DNA of 64,000 nucleotides, taken from NCBI GenBank assembly GCA_963693085.1, contig OY856409.1:297976558-298040557 (forward strand), written 5' to 3'. This DNA comes from Alisma plantago-aquatica (Eukaryota > Streptophyta > Magnoliopsida > Alismatales > Alismataceae). Position 1 is the stretch's first letter, and every line of letters starts with the position of its first letter. This document shows positions 56,741 to 64,000 of the stretch, one piece after another. The notes below the pieces were generated by a model that was not told the origin of the DNA, made no database searches, and was given only the letters and a program-made list of their open reading frames with translations. Position numbers and translations under genes: made by a program.

Positions 56741-57000
56741 AAACTCCCAAATGGCATGATAATACATCTTTTCAATTTTTCATTGACACTTCCAATAGGA
56801 ATCATCGAAGATGTCCCAATCAATGTGGGCATGGATCCATATGCTTCATGTGATTTCATCATCATGGAAATGAAATATGACCTTAGATACCCTCTTATTT
56901 TGGGCCATCCCTTTCTTCCCACAACAAGAGAACTGATTGTTGTTGAGGTAGGAACCTTACTACGTACTAAGGTTGGGGAAGGAAATCCTTGAATTCAGAG
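56740..57000 (+). pseudogene. Athila-like aspartic protease region
   Basis: The open stretch 56756-56992 reads IGIIEDVPINVGMDPYASCD and YPLILGHPFLPTTRELIVVE. This matches the C-terminal half of the retroviral-type aspartic protease of Athila elements, where a GxIEDVLVxV segment is followed by IILGRPFLATGxALIDV. The active-site Asp motif would lie upstream in a broken frame and is not visible. The protease cuts the polyprotein. The preserved length is about 80 residues. Confidence 0.8.
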
Positions 57001-57179
57001 TTTTTTTAGCATGAAGAGGCTACACATGAAAGAAGAAGTTTTATAGTTAGATTTTATAGAGAATATGTCACTTTTCAATCAAGAGGATTCCAAATTCGAA
57101 GACCCACTAGAAATTGATCAAACTAATCCTAATGTCCTGAGTCTATTGATTATCAAGTAAATTAATGCACACTTTAGCT

Positions 57180-57483
57180 TGACTCAGTAGAGGAACACTC
57201 TGAAGCTAAATTCGAAGAGCTTAAGGTAGTTTACCTTATTGAGGGGCCATATGAAACACCTAAATTCCTTAAGATGAATCCGCTTTCGGAGGGGCTAAAA
57301 TATGTTTTTTGGATGACTTTAAAGTTTACTCATTGATTATCAATTCCAATCTAACATGTGAACTAGAAGACAAAACACAAACCATACTAAGAGTCATGTA
57401 GAAAGCCATAGGCTACAGGATGAGTGACCTCACCATATTAAGTAAAACGATGTGCATGTGTAAGATCCTGATGTACAAGTTTT
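57180..57483 (+). pseudogene. Athila-like pol, region before reverse transcriptase
   Basis: In shifting frames I read LNPLSEGLKYVFLDDF, then SLIINSNLTCELEDKTQTIL, AIGYRMSDL, and KTMCMCKIL. This is the conserved Athila block between protease and reverse transcriptase (LPEHLKYAFL, then AIGWTIADIKGIS, then CMHKI). The match stops at about 57480, where an LTR begins, so RT, RNase H and integrase of this element are missing. Confidence 0.72.
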
Positions 57484-58944
57484 GAGTCGCTTATTAGATA
57501 CCTAGTTTACATTCATTTTGTGCATTTGTTAGTCAATTTGTTGATCATATGTGCATGAATCTTGATAATTGGCTTGTATAGTCTTTGTGCATCAAACTAT
57601 GCTTATTTCATCGTAATTATATTATTTTATATATTTCTTATCTTGATACCTGGTCTCTATGCATTTTCAGGTACTTTCAAATAATTGAGGAGTCGGTGCC
57701 ACTGACCACCCAGGTCGGTGCCACCAAGATGACATCAGAGACAAGGTCGTAGTCGACCAAAAGAGTCAATGGCACTGACCACACAACTTAGTGCCATCGA
57801 GATAGCATCGGAGAGGAAGGGAAAAATTTCGTAGCAGCTCAGTGCCACTGACATTCCAGTCGATGGTACCGACCCAGCGAGGGACGACCAAAGCCCGTTA
57901 GAGTCGGTGCCACAGACTCTATCAGAATTCAACAATCTAAATCGGCCGCCCAGATCGAACGGTCCATGTTATGTGGTACCGTAAGTGACCTAGGACAAAA
58001 AGAGAGGACGGACAAACCTAAAGGGGATCGGTTTTTGCATCGCACGATGGCCAGAGAAGAGAGGGAGAGAGCACAGAGACGAAGGATGACAACTGGACGA
58101 TTCGAGCACCTCCGAAAGACGTGTCTGCTGCCAAAAGACTACAGAACACACATTTCTCAAGGAGGATCATCCGGAGTATCATCTTTCCAGGGGTTACACA
58201 AATCTCCTTCATGTTTCCCACATTTTGCTTCTCTCCTTCCATGTATTTTCAACTGAAAACCATGCGAGGCTAAACCCCTCTTTTCCTTAGGACCCGGGAG
58301 TAGCCCAGGGAATCGTTGTATTGACTATTTACATGATTTAGTATAAGTTTCTCATTATTCCTGGATATATAAGTGTGGATTTGAATGACTTATCATTGCT
58401 TGATCACCATCGATAGGGTATTAGACCAATAATCACTCCAAAAGGGGGATTAATGGTTAGAAAACCATAACTTGTACACTTCCCTACGCGTTCCTTAGAA
58501 TAGGTGTCATATGGGTAGTGGAAAGAACCCAGAGTTTTCATTAATGCACCTAAACTAAGAATAAATTACCATAGACATGGAATTGACTTAGATTTAGGTA
58601 GTGAATTGTATTGTGGGAGCGAGCAATTCAAGCTCCAAGCTTTCTATCCATGTTAGAAGTAGGAATTTTTGTTGATTCGGTAGAGATAATATACAACGAG
58701 ACCCTGTGGTTAAACTGGTAACTCTAAGGAATTCAACCATATTTGAATCAACCGTTTTCATTTTATTTTAATTTTCTTTTGCTTTGTCAAAACTCTATTC
58801 AACATTTTCAACTTACTTCGCTAATCATACTATAGTTAGTAGTAGTCACTGAGACTACGTCTCCCTGAGTTTGACTCGGGCCTCACAAGGCCTATATTAC
58901 TCGATGCGTACACTTGCATTTTTATGCACGGTTTTGGCGTGTCA
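57484..58944 (+). mobile_element. Athila/Tat-type 5' LTR (~1.46 kb)
   Basis: It starts TGAGTCGC and ends GGCGTGTCA, followed six bases later by a tRNA-Asp type primer-binding site, so it is a 5' LTR. The first part has repeated 'gtcggtgccac(t/c)' and 'cactgacca' motifs at 57690-57915, and 'gaggctaaacccctc' at 58265. The left end is inferred from the end of the pol match. ORFs at 57966-58256 are in LTR sequence. Confidence 0.7.
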
Positions 58945-58950
58945 AGTTTT

Positions 58951-58968
58951 TGGCACTGTTGTCGGGGA
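58951..58968 (+). other. Primer-binding site (tRNA-Asp type, degenerate)
   Basis: TGGCACTGTTGTCGGGGA corresponds to TGGCGCCGTTGCCGGGGA, complementary to plant tRNA-Asp and usual in Athila/Tat elements. Three bases differ, two of them C to T. Confidence 0.85.
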
Positions 58969-59140
58969 GACGACGATGTCTCAACACTACAAGTGTTGCC
59001 GTCCGCCACTCTAGGACACGTTTTAATATTTGTGCAATTTAATTAAAACAAAATAAAAAAAGATTTATTTCATATTCATATTTCAAATTTTCCCTTTAGG
59101 GAACTTGGCTAAATATTTTCAATTTTTTAGGTACTAGTAT

Positions 59141-59607
59141 ATGGTGACAACGAGAACCATATACTATGGAGAAGCTACACCTGAGGTTCCACTCGTCGTT
59201 GAGGCTCCTATCCAAACAACTTCATTAGAAGGCATACCAGTGTCACCCAGGTGACGAGCGATGGGGGACGGAAATCCAGGAGCAGAGAGGACCATCTGGG
59301 AGAGGATAAAGGCATCCTCTTCAGTTGCACAAATACAGCCGATCAAAAAGCAACATGTGAATGTAGATCAGTACAAGATTGATCCAGGTTTGATCACACT
59401 CGTCAAGTCACAAGCGTTCTATGGGAACACTCATGAAGATCCAGTGGTGCATATTAGTAGTTTTGTGGAAATCAGTGACATGGTCAAATTTGTCAGGTTT
59501 CCTCAAACTACCATCTATCTGAAGCTATTTCCATCATCGCTGGCTGACAAGTCAAAGGAATGGCTGCACAATCTGCCAAAAGAGTCTATCAAGACATGGG
59601 ATGAAAT
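59141..59607 (+). pseudogene. Athila/Tat-like gag, N-terminal part
   Basis: The leader after the PBS ends in 'ttaggtactagtatatggtgac'. A reading frame starts ATGGTGACAACG at 59142 with a stop near 59252, then an open stretch 59261-59607. It encodes YKIDPGLITLVKSQAFYGNT, HEDPVVHISSFVEISDMVKF and KLFPSSLADKSKEWLHNLP, the Retrotrans_gag domain of Athila/Tat elements, up to KTWDEIV. There it is cut by another LTR. Gag forms the particle. This is one of the cleaner gag domains in the window, with no stop across 115 codons. Confidence 0.88.
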
Positions 59608-60557
59608 TGTTACAACCCAAATTTTTGGGTTCATTTGGAGAGAAATGTAATTTCTCGTAATAAAGATATTGGAACAAATAATGATATAAATTGTTTTGAA
59701 TAAATGAGTTTCATTTACAATATCCTTGTTGGTTGTCTTGTGGGCTTTATTGACTATTGGGCCCAATAACAAGGAAAAGACAAAAGGAACTCCATTATTA
59801 ATAAGAAATGGAGAAAAGAAAAATGTAGAAACCTCTAGAAGGCAAAAGGATGTAATCCAAAGATGGATTTCATGCCTCTTGGGTTACTTCGGTATCAAGG
59901 AGTCCAAAGTTGCAAAGATAATGCAAAAAGAAAAGAAAAGATCAATTAAATATTTCTTTATTACGAAAAAAATTGAAAATAATGATAAAATGTGGAAAAT
60001 AAGTAAAAAGAGGCATAATTGAGTTATCCTTGGTGGATTTTCGTATCCATGAGGTTTCTAATATTAAAAGTAATGCAAATGAGGAAAATAAAAAGAAAGA
60101 TTAAGAGAAAACCCTCAAAAAGAGATATTTTAATAAGAAATAAACAAGATAACGAGAAATTATGGATTTAGATGCATCTAGAAGGATAATAAGTATCCTT
60201 AAAAAGGAATTTCGAAATATTTGAGTTTCTTGGGATCCAAGGAGTCCCAATGAAGAAAAATAAAGAGAAAATACCTATAATAGAAAATAAGAAGACAATG
60301 TGAATACATAATTACTGGATTATGTGGTATTATATTTTCTACTTAAGGAAAATATAAATTTGTGCCCATGGATCAAAAAGCAAACATAAAAAGGATAAGA
60401 GAGAGGTAATTTTCAAAATCCTAATATTTAAAGACTAAAGAATATCTAAGAGGATAATAGAAACAAGGTTGCTTCTTAATCAAGGGAAATTGTTTCCTTT
60501 TAGGAAATGGACTTGTTTCCTCTTGAATGAACGTCTTGGGGTGTGTATATCCTCCCC

Positions 60558-60565
60558 TATATAAG
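60558..60565 (+). promoter_or_regulatory. TATA box of the 3.3 kb LTR
   Basis: TATATAAG after a CT-rich stretch, about 950 bp into the LTR, with 'ttgagatcaagacaatcccatac' downstream where transcription would start. Typical LTR promoter layout. Confidence 0.55.
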
Positions 60566-62308
60566 TGTTGGAGCCTTATCTTGAGATCAAGACAATCCCA
60601 TACATCTCTGTCTATTCTCCTTCTTCTTTTTCATACAAACCTTGGTCATGAGAGAGTAGGGCAACCTTGGAGCAAACAAGAGGCTGCGATGTCATCATGA
60701 TGAAGGTCCGAAGTTCCCAAGTCCAATCGAGGAAGGTCGGCCATCGTTCTCTAGCTTTCGACCTCATGCGACCACCTGCAGCCGGCCTGCATGACTAGCC
60801 AACTACCGCAGGATTAGTATGCTTGAACTAGCCTCTAGGCCATGAGTTCGGCAACACCTTAGGTGCGGAAGAGGGCGGCGGAGGTAGGGAACCCGTCAGC
60901 GGTGCCCCTCAGGCCTTGGAGGTGGAGGAGAACCCTCCCCAAGCAGCTCCAGTCGGCAGCTAGGGTGACACAGTAGGGCTGCGTGAGGTTGAAGGAGACG
61001 GAAGTGGCGTTGGACGAGTTTGCCCCTCCGCGGGCTGAAGAAACCACTAACTCAAATAAGGGCAAATCGGTCATTCCATTAAGTTTTTAAACAAGCAAAC
61101 GTGTTGCATGGAAAGAAGCGACATGGCAGCTTCCGATTGGCCCAAAGTAAGTAATTTTGCAAAATTCATATCTAATTAACCGTAGCTCGGATGAATACGC
61201 ATAATATATGAATTTTTCTCAGCGGAACACGAGGAATGCAATAAAAATATAATTGAAGACTATTTCTGATTAAAATTCTAAAAGTAATGGAAGTTATCAA
61301 CTTTAATGCTTTAATGATTAAGAAACCCTATTTTGAGATGATTAATGCATCTAGTAGGGTTGAATGGATGATTGTAGTTGATAGTAACATGCTAATTGTA
61401 GAATGGTATATTGAAAACAAAAAGGATGAACTTTGCACGTAATTAGTTTAATTTAGAGTTTCATATGCATGAATATGCTTAAAGGGGCACTAAAACCCTA
61501 ATTTTGGTAAATGTGACTCTTAATGGCTTTAATTATTCAAAATCGTGAATAAAGCTAAGATTTGATGATTCTAAGCTATTTTGAGTATAAAGGTTTCTAA
61601 TTGTGGATAAATACCTTTAATATAGCAATTAGGGTTTTCTAATGAATAAAGGTAGAATTAATGACAATTAGATTTTATATGTGAATTAGACCATAATGAA
61701 CTATGAATTGATGATGAATGAGCATAATGAATTTGTCATAGAATAAAAGGATAAAAATGGTAGCTTTAATGTAAAAGAGGCTTAATGGACTTAATTGATG
61801 ATTAATTGTGCTATTTTTGAAATTAAGTTTATATGTTGTTAAAAGGTAACCTTAATAACTTTCATGAAGGATAGATGAGAAATTAGGGTTTAAAAGAGTA
61901 AAATTGAGTAAAAATCCTAATTGCAAAGTAAAGCCTAAAAGAGGTAGAAATCCTAAAAAGGAAATAGAAACCTTAAGTAGCCAGATGGTTTGAATAGATT
62001 TTAATAAAAAGAAATTGGATGTAATTTCAGGACTCTTGTACTTGCTTGATTGGATGTCTTGATTGATTGGACTATTCTATCTCAATTTATCCTAACAGGT
62101 ATGTGGTTAATTACGATTAATCACATTAGTTTTCCCGAAGGTTTCCCGAATGGTTAATCGCATTGAATGCAACTTAACTGTTTGGATGTTCATACTGTAA
62201 TGGTAAAGTCACTATGGTTATCACAATTATAAATACATGTGTATTCTCGCACCTACATGCCACCATGATGGAAGATGCCATAAAGGTCAGCCCCAAGAGG
62301 GTAGACCA

Positions 62309-62430
62309 ATGGGCACCATGAGAGGTGACCCCAGACACTAAGCTCGGGAATGAGAAGGTGGTCTATGTTGCATGACTATGGGCACCATGAGAGGTGACCC
62401 TCAGGCACCAAGCTCGAGATTGAGAAGGTG
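62309..62430 (+). repeat. Direct repeat of a ~40-bp segment in the LTR
   Basis: GGGCACCATGAGAGGTGACCC followed by 'cagacac(t/c)aagctcg' and 'gagaaggtgg' occurs near 62309 and again near 62380. A third, partial relative ('aaggtcagccccaagagggtag') lies just upstream. Similar arrays of short repeats are common in U5-R regions of plant Gypsy LTRs. Confidence 0.7.
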
Positions 62431-62936
62431 GCCTTAAGTCAATGGCAAAAGAGAAACCCTAGAGGGGTATTCTAGGGTTAGGAAAAAAGTGGTGGAGAAT
62501 GACACATTGAAAATGTAAATTGGTTTGCTAATTACCCTGATTGTGATAATTAAATTGTTAGCTATATTTGTGAAATTTCAGTTGTCCCCACAAACCAACA
62601 TATTCAGATATGCTGACCGAAGTTTTGTTTGTCGACATTTTAGGTACAAGATTGAAAAGAACAAATGGTAAAGTGGCACATGTGGAGTTAAATACAAAAT
62701 AAATTACAAAGGAGGATTAGTTAGAATGGACTCCTGATGCAGATAGAAGTAGATATCCTTATTTTTAGAAAAGGTATGGAAAGTTTTATTTTATACCAGT
62801 TTTCAGTTTAGTTGGTTAAATTTGATAATTGTTATTGATTATTTGTCGAACCTTTGATCATGTTAATTGAGATAATGGCTCTGACCTCTTGGTCTCCCTT
62901 AATTGGTGGGTTATCGGGAGGTAGGGTCGTTACAAT

Positions 62937-62947
62937 TGGTATCAGAG
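62937..62947 (+). other. Primer-binding site (tRNA-Met type)
   Basis: TGGTATCAGAG starts two bases after the LTR end; the 12th base is T rather than C. Confidence 0.88.
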
Positions 62948-64000
62948 TATAGGTTCCTCATTTAATCTTTAATAATTCTTAATTTTTACAAATTCCATAG
63001 AACCCAAGGGAGTTATTAGAGGATTATCTGAAAGATAGAGGTGTCTAGAAAAGGATCATGTCTGGGGGCTGGCAAGATTTTCCTCTGCACCTCTAGTCGG
63101 AATACACGAGGACTCCCAGATTAGTGTGACTGTCTGGCCAATGTCTCAGGATTTGACTCGAAATAAGATACCTTTAGGACTCTCTCATATTGTTCATCCC
63201 TTCTCAACTCAAATGTTGTTAAGGACTATAAGGATTAAGGTTTTCTCTCTTTTCCTCACCCTATTGAGGTATGGATAAGGTTTAAGGAATCCTCCACCAA
63301 ATTAATAAGCATGTAAATAAGATGTCATGGACATAAGCTTAATAGATTAAGCGTAAAAGAAAAGATACATGCTTAGGTCATATGACATAAGTTGTCATGC
63401 CCTCAGGAGAGACCTGAGGCTAGACCTTCTTGTCAGGAGGATAAATAAAGAGAGTTAGTATTGGAGGTAGAGATCTCCATTACAAGTAGAGACCTGGCAC
63501 ATCATCTGAGGATGATGTTAACCCTAACCCTAAGTGCAGGTTAGAGAGAGAGAGAGATGACATGATGAGTTAGATGTCATGGTAGAACAAATGTTTGGAT
63601 AGACATGCCTTGGATGCCATATGAGCCATGAGAAGTTGGATGACAAGAGTGCCTTTGGTGACCCAAACCTGGAAGGGGCGTTAGCACCTTCTTAGATGAG
63701 GTTAGATAAGAACCTATAAGAACCCAATGAGCTTATATGAGCATGGCATAGTAGGCACCCAGAATACGTCAGTAGTGTGAGCAGTAGGCTAAAACCCTAG
63801 ACAAGGGAGTATGTTGGTTAGCTGATGGGATAAGCATAAAGGGCTAGGGATAACCTTGAGAGAACATAAGTATGAACATAGGATTCACCCATGTAAAGGT
63901 ATGCTTGTGAGCTTGAACCATCTTCATGGAGAGAGGACCTTTAGTATAAGGTTGGTTGCGAAGTTAGCTCTAGAGAGAGAGAGAGCAGGACCCAAGTAAG
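62948..64000 (+). mobile_element. Start of the interior of the Gypsy-like element (non-coding as seen)
   Basis: About 1 kb downstream of the PBS up to the window edge. I see no gag motif or long frame. GA-rich runs at 63545-63560 and 63972-63984. gag, if present, would start beyond the window. If not, this element would also be non-autonomous. Confidence 0.5.

Larger units (their letters stand above)
59608..62934 (+). mobile_element. Gypsy-like 5' LTR (3327 bp) inserted in gag
   Basis: It starts TGTTACAACCC directly after GATGAAAT of the gag frame and ends GTCGTTACA, followed by a tRNA-Met type primer-binding site two bases on. It has TATATAAG at 60558-60565. A repeated 'gggcaccatgagaggtgaccc' segment with 'gcaccaagctcg' occurs at 62309-62430 (two copies, offset about 74 bp). 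The length and layout are similar to the solo LTR at 43718, but I see no clear sequence match. ORFs at 59726-60022 and 61074-60859 are not supported as genes. Confidence 0.85.

Noticed and set aside
57966..58256. 96-codon basic ORF
   Set aside because: It is within LTR sequence just before the 'gaggctaaacccc' block and has no recognisable domain.
60859..61074. 71-codon minus-strand ORF in a GC-rich patch
   Set aside because: It lies within the 3.3-kb LTR, with no motif; GC-rich patches produce open frames by chance.

Overview
This window reads as repeat-rich intergenic DNA from a flowering plant. I infer this from the contents: plant-type Ty1/Copia and Ty3/Gypsy (Athila/Tat-like) retrotransposons with long LTRs, tRNA-Met and tRNA-Asp type primer-binding sites, a plant L1-type LINE with DUF4283 and zf-RVT domains, and TA microsatellites. 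I found no intact host gene, rRNA, tRNA gene or CRISPR array. Every coding stretch I could recognise belongs to a transposable element, and nearly all are broken by stops, frameshifts, deletions or nested insertions. The species cannot be fixed from sequence alone.

Layout. 1-4770: decayed Copia pol on the + strand, then its polypurine tract and a ~2.1 kb LTR. 4771-20262: a decayed Athila-like Gypsy element on the + strand: possible LTR remnant, gag fragment, integrase, ~11 kb of poorly known env-like or extra ORFs holding a possible solo LTR, polypurine tract, and a 3' LTR. 19918-22467: a 1013-bp tandem duplication joining the end of that LTR to a SIRE/Maximus-like Copia gag. 22468-30271: a nearly complete Copia element on the - strand (3' LTR, RNase H, RT, integrase, protease region, gag, leader, PBS, truncated 5' LTR). 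30272-31595: an unassigned insertion with a strong TATA box. 31596-35160: a second, truncated copy of the same Copia family, also - strand.

35449-55672: one large nest. A LARD-like LTR element (two ~2.95 kb LTRs, 2.8 kb non-coding interior with a 30-bp repeat array) carries an L1-type LINE inside its 5' LTR, flanked by a 10-bp target duplication and poly(A). The LINE in turn carries a 3.35 kb solo LTR inside ORF2. The 5' flank of the nest has undergone a very recent rearrangement: 34954-37384 is directly duplicated at 38458-40888, and between the copies lies an inverted copy of 34038-35045 plus filler DNA. 55690-57483: Athila-like gag end, protease and start of pol. 57484-59607: a 5' LTR, tRNA-Asp type PBS and gag of another Athila/Tat element. 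59608-64000: inserted in that gag, a 3.3 kb 5' LTR, tRNA-Met type PBS and the start of a further Gypsy-like element running off the window.

The parts do not act together as a pathway; they are layers of insertion and rearrangement. The most unusual signal is the duplication / inverted triplication / duplication at 34-41 kb with templated filler at its joints. I saw no evidence of a new gene system.
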